Assembly (NCBI GenBank): GCA_000622025.1
Contig: JHWU01000007.1
Span: forward strand, 145,049-209,048
DNA: 64,000 bases
Reading direction: 5' to 3'
Source: Lachnospiraceae bacterium AD3010
Lineage (GTDB): Bacteria > Bacillota > Clostridia > Lachnospirales > Lachnospiraceae
Shown here piece by piece: positions 7,080 through 17,300 of the stretch; position 1 is the stretch's first letter, and each line of letters opens with the position of its first letter. The notes beneath the pieces are model-generated. The model searched no databases. It was not told where the DNA came from and worked only from the letters and a program-made list of their open reading frames with translations. Both the position numbers and the translations under genes were made by a program.

Positions 7080-8450
7080 TTAATCCTCAAGCGCCGCCTT
7101 GATCATAATGGCACACTCAATCCTCTTTCTCTGCAGTTCACAGCCGAAAGCATAATTCCCGTTTATATCCCCAGTGGCATGATAGGAATTGGCACTGCAC
7201 CCGCCTGAGCAGTAGAACTTCGCAAAGCATTCCCTGCATTCCTTTTTGCTGTAAACATTACACTTTGCGAACTCCTTACCGATCTCAGGATTTGTAATGC
7301 CGTCAAAAACATTCCCCATAAGGAATTTTTCTTCGCCCACAAACTGATGACAGGGATAAATATCTCCCGTGGGAGTGATGGCGAGATACTCTCCGCCGCT
7401 GCCGCAGCCTGAAAGCCTCTTTGCTATACAGGGACCTCCCTTAAGATCTATCATAAAATGGAAAAAGTTAATATATTTTCCGCTCTTTCTCCTCTTTATT
7501 ATCTCATCAGCAAGGATATCGTACTGCTGAAGAAGCACCGGAAGGTCCTCTTCTCTTAAGGCATACTCCTCCTTAGGATCACAGACCACAGGTTCCACCG
7601 ATATCTGTTCAAAGCCGAGATCATGAAGATGGAGCACATCCTGTGCAAAGTCAGTATTGAAATGAGTGTACGTTCCTCTTACATAATAATTGGTCTGTCC
7701 CCTGGATTCAGCAGCCTTCAGGAATTTAGGCAGAATGATATCGTAAGACCCCTTTCCGTTAACCGTGGGTCTCATGCGGTCATTAACCTCCTTCCTTCCG
7801 TCAATCGAAAGCACCAGATTTCCCATTTCCTTATTTGCAAAATCAAGGATCTCATCATCAAGGAGAACTCCGTTTGTTGTGAGGGTAAAGCGGAATTTCT
7901 TATTATGCTCCTTTTCCTTACTCCTCCCGTATTCAACCAGACGTTTTACCACTTCAAAATTCATGGTGGGCTCGCCACCGAAGAAATCAACCTCCAGATT
8001 TACCCTGTTACCCGAGTGCTCTATAAGGTAATCGAGTGCCTTCGCACCAACCTCAAAGCTCATAAGAGAGCGTTCCCCGTGATACTCTCCCTTACCCGCA
8101 AAGCAATAATTACAGCGGAGATTGCAATCATGGGCGATGTGAAGGCACATGGCCTTTACGATTCCTTTATCCAAGCGGTCTTCACTGAATTTTTCCACGT
8201 AGGGTTCGTAAATATCTTTTGTATAGAGTAAGCCCTTATCCCTGAGCTCATTGATCTCATTCACAGCCTCCATAAGGTCTGTGTCGGGATACTTCCCTCC
8301 CGTAAGACGGGATGCCTCATTTACTGACACGGATTCATTTTTTTCCATAAAGGGAATAAGATCATAAACCACATCATCAACGATATGCACTGCCCCGGAT
8401 TCCACATCCAAAACAATATTAAACCCATGACTTTTATACTGATGAACCAT
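7080..8450 (-). CDS. scfB: SCIFF peptide maturase, radical SAM thioether-forming enzyme
   Basis: A 456-residue radical SAM/SPASM protein that installs cysteine-to-residue thioether links in the SCIFF peptide. An N-terminal peptide-binding region precedes the radical SAM core, whose 4Fe-4S cysteines lie in HDCNLRCNYC (C109, C113, C116). FFGGEPTMNF follows. The C-terminal SPASM/auxiliary cluster region is cysteine rich: GPCIAKRLSGCGSGGEY, YPCHQF, CNVYSKKECRECFAKFYC and GCSANSY. The precursor scfA lies 346 bp upstream in the same direction, which confirms the assignment. Its TAA stop lies in a dispersed repeat. In characterised homologues (CteB type) the substrate is the six-cysteine peptide. 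Confidence 0.95.
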   Translation of the reverse strand: MVHQYKSHGFNIVLDVESGAVHIVDDVVYDLIPFMEKNESVSVNEASRLTGGKYPDTDLMEAVNEINELRDKGLLYTKDIYEPYVEKFSEDRLDKGIVKAMCLHIAHDCNLRCNYCFAGKGEYHGERSLMSFEVGAKALDYLIEHSGNRVNLEVDFFGGEPTMNFEVVKRLVEYGRSKEKEHNKKFRFTLTTNGVLLDDEILDFANKEMGNLVLSIDGRKEVNDRMRPTVNGKGSYDIILPKFLKAAESRGQTNYYVRGTYTHFNTDFAQDVLHLHDLGFEQISVEPVVCDPKEEYALREEDLPVLLQQYDILADEIIKRRKSGKYINFFHFMIDLKGGPCIAKRLSGCGSGGEYLAITPTGDIYPCHQFVGEEKFLMGNVFDGITNPEIGKEFAKCNVYSKKECRECFAKFYCSGGCSANSYHATGDINGNYAFGCELQRKRIECAIMIKAALED

Positions 8451-8504
8451 ATCTAACCGAATTCTGTTCCTTTCATTCTTTGCAATCCCGAGTAGCCTTC
8501 ATTC

Positions 8505-8690
8505 TCCTTGTCATCCTGCGGAGCTTATCCCCCCTATGTCATCCTGAGGAGCGAAGAGACGAAGGATCTTCCCCCCTCCTTGTCATCCTGCGGAGCTTAT
8601 CCCCCTATGTCATCCTGAGGAGCGAAGCGACGAAGGATCTTTCCCCCTCCTTGTCATCCTGAGGAGCGAAGCGACGAAGGATCTTTTTCC
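8505..8690. repeat. Tandem dispersed-repeat units between scfA and scfB
   Basis: The gap is mostly GTCATCCTGAGGAGCGAAG-type sequence. A composite unit of about 70 bp (GTCATCCTGCGGAGCTTATC, then GTCATCCTGAGGAGCGAAG and a GACGAAGGATCTT end, then a C-rich spacer) occurs twice, and a third partial copy follows. It separates the SCIFF precursor from its maturase, and short plus-strand reading frames across it are repeat artefacts. Confidence 0.85.
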
Positions 8691-8701
8691 CCCCCGCAAG
8701 G

Positions 8702-8735
8702 ATAAATAAAGGGAGAGCCAAGTAATGACCCTCCC
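8702..8735 (-). terminator. Intrinsic terminator after scfA
   Basis: On the minus strand a 9-bp stem GGGAGGGTC/GGCTCTCCC (8711-8735, two G-U pairs, 7-nt loop) is followed by TTTATTTAT. It would end or reduce transcription between the abundant precursor and the maturase gene. Confidence 0.75.
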
Positions 8736-8796
8736 TGAAGACGCAAAACCACAAAATATCCGTTTCCTGCGCATATCAGAGATATGCCGTCCGGAT

Positions 8797-8943
8797 TCAG
8801 CGCTTCTTATTTTCGCAGGACTGATTGCCTACTGTACAGCTGGTCTTGCAGGCAGACTGGCAGGATGTCTGACACTCTCCGCAGCCTCCGTTTGCCATGC
8901 TCTTCTTATAGTCTCTGGTATTAAGAGTCTTTACGTGCTTCAT
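8797..8943 (-). CDS. scfA: SCIFF ribosomally made peptide precursor (six cysteines)
   Basis: A 48-residue peptide that matches the SCIFF family closely: MKHVKTLNTRDYKKSM, then GCGECQTSCQSACKTSC, then TVGNQSCENKKR. Six cysteines are at positions 21, 24, 28, 32, 36 and 43. The ATG at 8943 follows AAGGAG at good spacing. It is the substrate of the radical SAM enzyme encoded next, which forms thioether crosslinks. The family is nearly universal in Clostridia and its biological role is still unclear. A strong terminator follows. Identity is very secure from the cysteine pattern and neighbourhood. Confidence 0.96.
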   Translation of the reverse strand: MKHVKTLNTRDYKKSMANGGCGECQTSCQSACKTSCTVGNQSCENKKR

Positions 8944-8996
8944 ATATCGCTAATCTCCTTTTCCATAAGTATCCTACACTGATCGCAGAACAACCT

Positions 8997-9644
8997 TTAG
9001 TATACCACGTCGGAAGCATCTTGCAAATAGACGTCAAAGACTTTTTTTACCTTTTGGAAATCAAAGCCCTTTCCGCAAAGATAGCGGTAGAGCTTGCTCT
9101 TTGCCTCCTCATTGATCAATTCAGGATCAGGGCAGCGTTTTTTCATAAGCTTAAGTATCAGCACCTCTTCCCGGTCACTTCCATCGTCTTCCCCATTTTC
9201 GGACAGCTCACTAAAAGCATCCCTGATGAACTCCGGTGCCACTCCCTTTCTTAATAACTCCGCTTCAATAAGCTTTCTGCTCTTACTCCGGGATTTCTCA
9301 TAAACATACTGTGCAGCATACCTCCTGTCATCAAGGAACCTGCCCTTCTTTGCGGCTTCAACAGCTGCGTCTATCGCTTCTTCGGGATACATACCATCCT
9401 TTAGCTTATCCCTGAGTTCCTTCTCGGTCTTGTCGTTTCGGTCAAGAAGATGGAGGGTGCGGCTCTTTGCTCTCTTTATCAGAACATTATCGAGAATATC
9501 CCCATATTTTCCGTCCTCAAGCTCCTCACCCGCCTTAAGCTCATATTCCGCTATTTCCTTTGCGTACAGGGCAAAGGAAGGTTCGTCATTAAGACAGATA
9601 AGATATTTCCCTTTTTTCCATTCCCTTATTTCCGTAATGGTCAT
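8997..9644 (-). CDS. recX: RecA regulatory protein RecX
   Basis: RecX, 215 residues, binds RecA filaments and limits recombinase activity. Helical three-helix repeats are visible, e.g. RTLHLLDRNDKTEKELRDKL and AAKKGRFLDDRRYAAQYVYEK, then SRKLIEAELLRKGV. The strongly charged composition is typical. It lies about 71 bp downstream of recA in the same direction, so both are probably under the same SOS promoter. An N-terminal extension before the repeats (residues 1-60) is usual in Firmicutes RecX. Confidence 0.9.
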   Translation of the reverse strand: MTITEIREWKKGKYLICLNDEPSFALYAKEIAEYELKAGEELEDGKYGDILDNVLIKRAKSRTLHLLDRNDKTEKELRDKLKDGMYPEEAIDAAVEAAKKGRFLDDRRYAAQYVYEKSRSKSRKLIEAELLRKGVAPEFIRDAFSELSENGEDDGSDREEVLILKLMKKRCPDPELINEEAKSKLYRYLCGKGFDFQKVKKVFDVYLQDASDVVY

Positions 9645-9715
9645 ATCTCTTGATTATTACCCCACCTCTAAGCAAAGCGTAGGCGAGGGCACTTGAATGA
9701 TTTCCGGCAGCCTCA

Positions 9716-10807
9716 TTATTTCTCGGCCTTAGTCTTCTTTGCGGAAGCAGAAGCACTGTTTTCTTCTTCAGCCTTGTCGGCATCGGGCTGATCATTATTC
9801 TCTCCGTTCTTTATCAGTCCGTAATGAGCCCTGACCTGGCTTTCAACCCTGCTAAGAATATCCGGATGCTCTTCGAGATACACCTTTGTATTCTCCCTGC
9901 CCTGGCCGATCTTGTCACCGTTATAGGAATACCAGGCTCCGGCCTTATTTATCACATCGATCTTTTCGGCAAGATCCAAAATGTCCCCTACAGTGGAGAT
10001 ACCCTTTCCGAACATGATGTCGAATTCCGCTTCCTTAAAAGGCGGAGCGATCTTATTCTTTACCACCTTGATCCTGGTACGGTTTCCTATTACCTCGCCG
10101 CCCTGGCTGATCTTATCTATACGGCGCACATCCAGACGCACGGATGAATAGAATTTAAGAGCCCTTCCTCCTGTAGTGGTCTCGGGATTTCCGAACATTA
10201 CACCAACCTTTTCACGAAGCTGGTTGATAAAGATCACTGTGCAGTTTGACTTGCTGATAACTGCGGTGAGCTTGCGGAGAGCCTGTGACATAAGCCTTGC
10301 CTGCAGTCCCACATGGGAATCTCCCATTTCACCGTCGATCTCAGCCTTCGGCACCAGAGCCGCAACAGAGTCAACAACAACGATATCCACTGCGCCGGAA
10401 CGTACCATGGTCTCCGTGATCTCCAGAGCCTGCTCTCCCGAATCCGGCTGTGAAATGTATAGATTATCAATATCCACCCCTATATTCTTTGCATATACGG
10501 GGTCAAGGGCATGCTCAGCGTCAATAAATCCGGCTACACCGCCTCTTTTCTGAACCTCAGCTATCATATGCAGTGTCACCGTGGTCTTACCTGAGGACTC
10601 CGGCCCGTAGATCTCTATTATCCTGCCCTTGGGAATTCCTCCCAGGCCAAGGGCTATATCAAGTGAAAGCGACCCGGTTGGTATGGTCTCTATATTCATA
10701 TTGGCGCTTTTGTCGCCAAGCTTCATAACTGCTCCCTTGCCAAACTGCTTCTCTATCTGGGAAATAGCTGCATCCAGGGCTTTCTGCTTATTATCATTGA
10801 TCTCCAT
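9716..10807 (-). CDS. recA: Recombinase RecA
   Basis: RecA, 363 residues, the DNA strand-exchange ATPase and coprotease for LexA. Walker A GPESSGKT is at residues 68-75, [18 protein letters not shown] follows, and the L1/L2 loop region reads [30 protein letters not shown]. An acidic/alanine-rich tail ends [12 protein letters not shown]. The frame is open upstream to 10855, but [15 protein letters not shown] is the family N-terminus, with GGAAG upstream of the ATG at 10807. The promoter at 10904-10932 carries a LexA box, so it is DNA-damage inducible. Confidence 0.98.
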   Translation of the reverse strand: MEINDNKQKALDAAISQIEKQFGKGAVMKLGDKSANMNIETIPTGSLSLDIALGLGGIPKGRIIEIYGPESSGKTTVTLHMIAEVQKRGGVAGFIDAEHALDPVYAKNIGVDIDNLYISQPDSGEQALEITETMVRSGAVDIVVVDSVAALVPKAEIDGEMGDSHVGLQARLMSQALRKLTAVISKSNCTVIFINQLREKVGVMFGNPETTTGGRALKFYSSVRLDVRRIDKISQGGEVIGNRTRIKVVKNKIAPPFKEAEFDIMFGKGISTVGDILDLAEKIDVINKAGAWYSYNGDKIGQGRENTKVYLEEHPDILSRVESQVRAHYGLIKNGENNDQPDADKAEEENSASASAKKTKAEK

Positions 10808-10883
10808 TCCAATACTTCCTTTCTTTGCATAACACCGGTGAGGAAAATGAATCATAGCTTTTTCTCCCGGTTTTCAAATCAAT

Positions 10884-10897
10884 CGAACAATAGTTCG
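10884..10897 (-). promoter_or_regulatory. LexA (SOS) box of recA
   Basis: CGAACAATAGTTCG is a perfect inverted repeat of the Gram-positive LexA/DinR type, CGAAC-N4-GTTCG. It lies 6 bp downstream of the -10 box, over the expected transcription start, an ideal repressor position. Confidence 0.93.
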
Positions 10898-10903
10898 ATA
10901 CCA

Positions 10904-10932
10904 ATAGTAGCAAAACCGTTTTTCTTTGTCAA
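10904..10932 (-). promoter_or_regulatory. recA promoter
   Basis: Minus strand: consensus -35 TTGACA (10927-10932), a 17-bp spacer, and -10 TACTAT (10904-10909). The LexA box follows immediately downstream. Confidence 0.9.
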
Positions 10933-11006
10933 GTGTGGAAAATATCAGGGAATCCTGCTGAAAGATGTGTGTATTATGCAATGATTTTCATCATATGTCA
11001 ATATGC

Positions 11007-12680
11007 TTACTCCGTTGCTGAAAATTCTACAGGCTCGCCCTTGAAATACTCATCAAAAAGCCCGGAGAGATATGAGTCATCCTCAACCTTTTTCTTGTCG
11101 TGATAATATGTGGCATTGCCGTTTTCATCAAAGGTTTCCGATGCTTCTTCTACTGTTACAAGCTTTCCGTCCTTAACGGTCGTTTTCTCAACATCATGAT
11201 GTCCTCCGGTGAACAGGCAGCCATCCTTAATCGTCAGCGGATAAGCCGTTCCGGAAGAAGATACTTTTCCAAGATATACGATCCCGCCTTTATCGTCATA
11301 CATAAATATCGAGGAATCGATGGCTCCCTTAATGTTCTCACCGGCATTATATGTATCGGTTGATACAAGAAATACATCCGTATCACCGAGCTTTACATTG
11401 GCATAGCCCATGCCTTTCTTAAAGTCATCGATCATCCTGGTAAAGGTCGCATACTTTGAAAGATCGACCTTGGAATAGTCTATGGGCGCTATATCCGAAA
11501 GAGGCGTAAAATCAAGCTTTAAATATCGTTCCTCAAGCATCTTCAGCCTTTCATCATAGTCCTCTTCCGTCATTTTCTCCCAGGATGTATCGTCATCTTC
11601 ATAATTCACAAACCAGAGATTCTCCTCATCAGTATAAGAGTCATTTTTGAGACTGAACTGATGCATAAGCTCTGCTTCGCCCGGAGTGATCTCATATACA
11701 AGAATGATCTCTTCTCCGGCTCCTCCGGACCTGACATTTGCTAATCCGCCATATTCAAGGGCATAGTATCTGTTTCTCGATGTTCCGCTTATCACAGATG
11801 CCGGGAGTCCGTCCACCATAGTGTAAACATCATATACAATACTGGGCTCGTCACCGTCACTGATGACACCCATGATAAGGTCATCAACACCGTCATTTGA
11901 AATATCCTTATATGCAAACCCGATCTTTTGAAGAGCCTTATCGCCCTCATTGGAAACAAGCGCGTAGAACTCGGGGCTCATCTTCTCTTCTTCATACCTT
12001 TTGGCGTCCCAGCCCTCATTTATGGCATCAAGATACCTTGAAACCGTATACTGATACAGGTCCTCACCCTTTATGCCTGCGCCGTACATGAAGGTCCCGT
12101 CACCGGCTGCCTTTGCATTCTCTATAAAGAGATCTGCAGAATTATAGAGCTTTTTGTAGTTCTCCGGCATTTCTTCCTGTTTTGTATAGTCCCACTGGAC
12201 ATCGGAAGGGTATCCTTTGCAGACATCATACCTTTCACCCCGGGCTGTTAGGAGTTCTCCCACCTTCGTGTACATTCCTCCCGGCATAATGTCTTTATCC
12301 TTATCTACGACAACAGAGAACGCATATCCTCCAAATCCGCTCTCATGGCTTTCTTTATCGTAAAATGAGATGGATTCACCGTCTTTTGCTGCAAGGAATT
12401 TGCCCTTGAACTCTTCCGGAACAGTGATCGTGAAAAGGTCTGTGGAAAGCTCCATATCCTCCACATAGTTCGTGTCATCTTCATATTCTTCAACTGCTTC
12501 TTCTGTCGCGCTGTCTTCGGTTGCTGCTTCGGTTTCTGTAGTTTCTTCAGTTTCATTAGTGCCGGTCTGCCCGGATACAGCTGCTTCCTGCTGCAGAGGC
12601 TCTTTTGCCGCCTGCCGTCCTCCGCATGCCGCGAGAGCGATCGTCATTCCAAGTATTAAAAGTGTTGCTTTTCTTCTCAT
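11007..12680 (-). CDS. Secreted lipoprotein with acidic linker, function unknown
   Basis: A 557-residue predicted lipoprotein. The signal peptide MRRKATLLILGMTIALAAC carries an LAAC lipobox with the lipidated cysteine at 19. A threonine/glutamate-rich linker (about 30-75) follows, then a globular part with EEFKGKFLAAKDGESISFYD early on. A repeated property-style region includes YKDISNDGVDDLIMGV, an FG-GAP or calcium-loop-like DxxxDGxxDL sequence around residues 250-270. Such DGxDD loops are seen in surface lipoproteins of Lachnospiraceae. It is transcribed toward recA but separated by the SOS promoter. I do not recognise a precise family. Confidence 0.85.
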   Translation of the reverse strand: MRRKATLLILGMTIALAACGGRQAAKEPLQQEAAVSGQTGTNETEETTETEAATEDSATEEAVEEYEDDTNYVEDMELSTDLFTITVPEEFKGKFLAAKDGESISFYDKESHESGFGGYAFSVVVDKDKDIMPGGMYTKVGELLTARGERYDVCKGYPSDVQWDYTKQEEMPENYKKLYNSADLFIENAKAAGDGTFMYGAGIKGEDLYQYTVSRYLDAINEGWDAKRYEEEKMSPEFYALVSNEGDKALQKIGFAYKDISNDGVDDLIMGVISDGDEPSIVYDVYTMVDGLPASVISGTSRNRYYALEYGGLANVRSGGAGEEIILVYEITPGEAELMHQFSLKNDSYTDEENLWFVNYEDDDTSWEKMTEEDYDERLKMLEERYLKLDFTPLSDIAPIDYSKVDLSKYATFTRMIDDFKKGMGYANVKLGDTDVFLVSTDTYNAGENIKGAIDSSIFMYDDKGGIVYLGKVSSSGTAYPLTIKDGCLFTGGHHDVEKTTVKDGKLVTVEEASETFDENGNATYYHDKKKVEDDSYLSGLFDEYFKGEPVEFSATE

Positions 12681-12790
12681 TGTATCTTTCCCCTCGCGCT
12701 AAATCTTAATTTACATACTGTATGCTTCAGGCGTCAGAAGTCACATTTTGTTAAGATACGGTTTATATAGGATGCTCGAAAAAAAGGGTA

Positions 12791-12821
12791 GGAGTCAAAA
12801 AGAACCGTCCCCGTTGACTCC
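12791..12821. repeat. 31-nt REP-like palindrome
   Basis: GGAGTCAA and TTGACTCC arms flank a GAACCGTCCCCG core. The reverse complement matches 49510-49540 except for two bases. It sits between the lipoprotein and hydrolase genes. This core resembles REP-type sequences mobilised by Y1 transposases in other genomes; no transposase is in this window. Confidence 0.85.
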
Positions 12822-12833
12822 CACCCTCTGTTT

Positions 12834-13637
12834 CTAAGCCTTAAGAAAATCCAGAATACGATTTTTAAAATCAGGGGCCAGGTCGAAAACGGCATGGCCG
12901 AAACCGTCATACATATACATATCAAAGCCGGGGCGGTCTTTCATTACCCTGCCTATCTCCTGTGACGCAGCCGCACCCAGAACACCATCCTGCATATCCC
13001 CTACCACAAAGAGAGGACATTTTATACTATTAAGGCGGTCAATAATACTAAAGCCCTTCATTCCTTCACCCAGAATCCTGAATCTCCTTAATTCCTCCTT
13101 GCTCACTCCGGCTGCCATCTCTTTTAATAGCGGTTTAGCGGCCTCAAATACATCCTTCGGATACAAACCCTCGCCGAAGGCCATACACAGAGCTTCCGGA
13201 TCACCCTTCTTCGACAGCTCCACCCAGCTTCCCACAATTTTATATACCTCATCGGTGATATTTGCAGCGGTGGAAGCAACTACTGCCTTCTCAACAAGCT
13301 CAGGGCAGGACGCGGCAATAGACATGGCGACCATTCCGCCGTATGAAGCCCCGCAAAGACTGATATTCTCTAACCCCAGGGCATTAATGGCCTCTATGCA
13401 GTCCCGAGCAGTATCCTCCACGGTAAAATGATCAGGCAGATCATTACGGCGTTCCAGGACATAAAATGTATAATCATCGGTCATTACCTGATAAGCATCG
13501 GCGATGGCATCAGCCGAGGTCAAAACATTTACGATACTTAACCCAGGTATCATCACCTGAGCCTTCTGCCCCTTCCCGAACCTGCAATAATCCATTGTAA
13601 AATTATCGGTTTTAACTGTAGACACAAAAGCCTTCAA
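12834..13637 (-). CDS. Alpha/beta hydrolase
   Basis: A 267-residue alpha/beta hydrolase fold enzyme. The nucleophile elbow GASYGG places the catalytic serine at 98. The acid is likely D214 or D217 (VVGDMQDGV), and the base is H248 in GFGHAVFD. An oxyanion-type region PGLS is near residues 31-34. A cap-like insert (about 120-195) separates the halves. CACCTCCTCCC upstream of the start gives a strong GGGAGGAGGTG ribosome site. Neighbours give no substrate clue. Esterase, haloperoxidase-like or quorum-quenching roles are all possible. Confidence 0.88.
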   Translation of the reverse strand: MKAFVSTVKTDNFTMDYCRFGKGQKAQVMIPGLSIVNVLTSADAIADAYQVMTDDYTFYVLERRNDLPDHFTVEDTARDCIEAINALGLENISLCGASYGGMVAMSIAASCPELVEKAVVASTAANITDEVYKIVGSWVELSKKGDPEALCMAFGEGLYPKDVFEAAKPLLKEMAAGVSKEELRRFRILGEGMKGFSIIDRLNSIKCPLFVVGDMQDGVLGAAASQEIGRVMKDRPGFDMYMYDGFGHAVFDLAPDFKNRILDFLKA

Positions 13638-13775
13638 AAAAACACCTCCTCCCGAAAATGAATCTCCCTGATTATATCAAAACATTTTTTATCATTCAAT
13701 TGCTGACGAAAACCAGGTAATTCCGCCCCCCAAAAAAAGACTCCCCGCTTTCGTGATCGGTGTTAGCTCACTGGT

Positions 13776-14312
13776 TTATTCTAATACGGATTTCATGAAC
13801 TCCTCTTCGGATATCTCTCCTTTGATAAGGGAAATGAGATCCGGCAGGGTTTCATTTATGTCAAAAAAAGCAAGCCGCACCGCATCCTCAAGGAGCGCCG
13901 CAAAGGATGCCCTGTCAAGCTCCGGCACCGCCGGCAGTGTATAGCGGTATATAAGGTCTCCGGCTGTCAGGCTGTCATCCTCACCCTCCCTCATTTCTAT
14001 GCTGTAATGCCCGCCTGTAAGGATTGAATCCAGTACATTCATGGAAACGAAAACATTAAACAGCTTATTGAGTGACAGGCCGCCAAGATCCATGATCCTC
14101 CCCTGAAGGACGAAAAAGGAAATGCCGTCCATACCCTCACCCTGGGGCATGAAAGCCGCATCCAGGAAGATTTCCTCTCCTCCCGGCATCTGTCCAAGAT
14201 AAAGAGAGAGGGCTGTTTTTTCTTCATTAAGCTCCGCCGCGATCTTTTTTTCATTAAGGCTGCCGCAAAGGGCTGAAAGAGCTTTCTTTTCATTAGTAAC
14301 CGTATCTGCCAT
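13776..14312 (-). CDS. YbjN / type III chaperone-like protein (second copy in cluster)
   Basis: A 178-residue acidic protein. Its centre, LSLNKLFNVFVSMNVLDSIL, then HYSIEMREGEDD and LIYRYTLP, follows the strand-helix layout of YbjN and class I type III secretion chaperone folds (a conserved N, a small turn, then a Y-R-Y strand). The C-terminal helices end EISEEEFMKSVLE. It starts 17 bp downstream of the 1019-residue gene, so it is almost certainly co-translated. Inference: it binds or stabilises the large protein, as such chaperones do. Family placement rests on pattern only. Confidence 0.6.
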   Translation of the reverse strand: MADTVTNEKKALSALCGSLNEKKIAAELNEEKTALSLYLGQMPGGEEIFLDAAFMPQGEGMDGISFFVLQGRIMDLGGLSLNKLFNVFVSMNVLDSILTGGHYSIEMREGEDDSLTAGDLIYRYTLPAVPELDRASFAALLEDAVRLAFFDINETLPDLISLIKGEISEEEFMKSVLE

Positions 14313-14328
14313 AGCATTTTACCTCTTA

Positions 14329-17300
14329 TCATAGCGCCAGCTTGGCTGCAATCTGTGAAATATTGGGTTTCCCGGGATCTCCCGCCTTCTTCGGATAACG
14401 TACCTTCAGTCCAAGGCTCTTGACAAGGTCATAGCAGGCTTTTGAAAGCTCATTGGTATTCACTTCTTCTGCTTCTTCTTCCTCGGAAACGGGTATCAGC
14501 TGCTCTGTTTTTTCATCATAGTCATACAGCGTTTCCTTCTTTTTAGCCTTTTTATCCTTTTTTATTATAGGCTTTTCCTTATCACCGTTTTCATAAAACA
14601 GATTGTTATAGAGAAACGCAGCATAGTTCTTCATCATATGCTTATACAGGCTTTCATAGGAGGTGAACCCAAGCTCTGCCGCCATATGCTCCTTTAATAT
14701 CTTTTTAGAGGAGGAAAGCTCATCCTTATCCATTTCATTAAGCTTTTCCCCGAAAATATCTCCCATGGTCTTGTCAAGCTGCAGGTAATCATCCGTTGCG
14801 GCTTTCTTTCTGTACTTATCAACCCCGTAATTGATGATCTTTGTGCCTACGGCAACGCCGACGGATACTGCCGCCCATGCAACCGCAATAATGGGAGCAG
14901 CCGGAAGCGCGAACAGGGCGCATAAGGACACCCCGAGGGAGCCAGCGTCCATAATGATATTTACTCCCTTATTAGTGTATTGCTGCGCCTCATAGCGGGT
15001 TTTAAGCTTCAGTATATTATCCGCATATGCCGCATCATCGCCTTTCAGTTCGCCGTTTTTCATAAGCTTTGAAAACTTATGGTCTGCCTTTGTGAGATGG
15101 TAAATATGCTTTACCTCCACTCCATATTCAACGGCATCAACCCCGAGCTTTACCGCAGCAACCGCAGCGCCTCCGGCAGAAACAGCTTTGGTGCCTATAT
15201 TTGTCACGGTTTTAAGGCTTTCGCTTGCTACGCCTGCGTTCTTTAATTCTTTAGGAACCGCAAGAAGCATGTTGGCAATACCGGAAACCGGTGCCCAGGC
15301 AGTTGACAATGCGGTTGACCCCAACTTTGCTACGTCCGAGAGCATATCAGTTTTTCCCACGCCGGAATTCATGTGCCGGATAAGGTTAACTATGCCGGTG
15401 ATTCCGGCTATGGCGCCCATGACGCTCTGCAGTGTTGCGAACCCTCCCGCTATGAGATTAAGGTCAGACAGCCCTACAACCGCGGCAAAGCTCGTGTCAT
15501 CTTTTCCGGCTCCCCACATTGCAGGGATCTTATCGGCTTTTGAAAAAAGGGAAAGAGTCTGGTTAAAAATGAATTGACCGGTTTCCGGATCTTTTTTCTT
15601 GAATCCCTTCGCGTAGTTTGAAGCTGCTTTTTCAATTATAGTCCCGCTGTCCTCATCATTAATGAGCTCCGGTACATCCGGCGGAAGAGCCATCTGCCTG
15701 ATGGAATACAGGCTCTCGCTCAGCTCGAAATCAGTTCTTTTCAGCTTATTAAGCCTGAAAGCAGCCTCTTTTGCGGTATCATCCGCCTTTTTCCTTTTCT
15801 CTTTCTTATGTACCCAGGCGCTGTCCCTTTCAGTAATGGCATAACGGCATTCCACAAGGGACTTCAGAAAATCCGTTAATGCTTCATTTCTCTTCGCCTC
15901 GAGCCTGAGAAGCTCTTTTTCTTTTAGGGCAATCTCCTTTAGATCATCATCCTTTATATCATCCTTGTCTTCCGCTTCCCTGAATGCCTCCGTCCTTTCA
16001 TCCGCCACTTTGCTTTTCCTTGAAAAGCTGGCGAGGGAACGGACAGTTTCGGCGATATCATTGTCCTCAATGATCTCCATGGCGGCTTCCACCTTTTCCC
16101 AGGAAATGCCGGGACGGAAGCGTTTGCTTATGGATGAAAGTGCGCGGCGCTTTCCCTTGAAGTGTCCGGTCTGGATCTTATCCATGAAGATTTCCACATT
16201 GGGAATGTATCCCAGCTGGGAAATGGTTATATCTACCGCATCAGGGCTTTCCAGATGATCATTCTGGATAAGGAAATACATTATGAGCCTTTCCCTGGCG
16301 GGAAGGGAAAGGATCTTATCCAGGAAAGCCGGATTTCCGCCGGATTCATCATAATTGCTTATAAGGAAACGGTCCACATCATAGATCCCCCGGAGCTGCT
16401 CTGTACTTAAGTCATCATCCTTGAGCTGCTCCCTGGGTTTTTCCTCTTTCTTATCGATCCTGAAGGCTGTCTCCCTAATATTCTGCAGGACAATTTCGTC
16501 CTCCTCATCCCCGAATCTCTTCTGATAGGCGGTTTTGCTCTCCTCTTCGTTCCCTTTTAGTCCCATATAGACAAAGAACTCTTCTGTGTCCATTTCGCTA
16601 TTATCGGATTCAAAGAAATCCATGAGGACAGTGAACCTATAAAGGAGCAGGTCTATCTCGTCTGTCCTGGCGTTATCCCCCAGCTCTGATATATACAGCT
16701 CCTTGTATTCTGCAATCACAGGGGAAAAGGGCTTCGCTATCCTGTAAAGTCGTTTAGCCTTGGCAAGAGCCGAAAGAAAGGGGTCATCTATAAGCTTTCC
16801 CTTGAGATCCCGGAAGGTCATAAGGAATTCCCTGCCCTTTTTAGCAGTCTCATCCCTCTGCTCCTTTACGGTATAGGTATTAAGGACCTCCTTCAAGGAT
16901 TTATTGCTCCTTAAAATGGCATCCCGTGTTATGGAGTCGATCTTTAAGGAGCGGACCACACGGTCCCTCTCAATCCTCGCCCTGGGGGAAAGGACATGGT
17001 TTTCCATCATCGGCCGTATCTGTGCGGCATGCTCCTCCTCGTTTTCTGTACGGTTTTCCATCACCGCAGGTTTCATGATAAGGACTTCCATATCCATGAG
17101 GTCAGAATAAGCGTCTGTTTTCTCTTTCTTCTCTTTCTTCGCTTTTTCCAGCTCCTCTTCCTCCAGGCCGTTTTCCTGTATTTCAAGGTCATCCTCCAGC
17201 ACAGCCTTCAGCATTACGGCTTCATCATGAGAGAAAAAAGAACGCTCCTCGTCCATCTCTTTATGCTCCAGGAACTTGGGGTAATTATCCACGTCAACAG

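Noticed and set aside
8480-8662. Plus frame in the scfA-scfB gap
   Set aside because: Entirely made of the dispersed repeat; no start signal.
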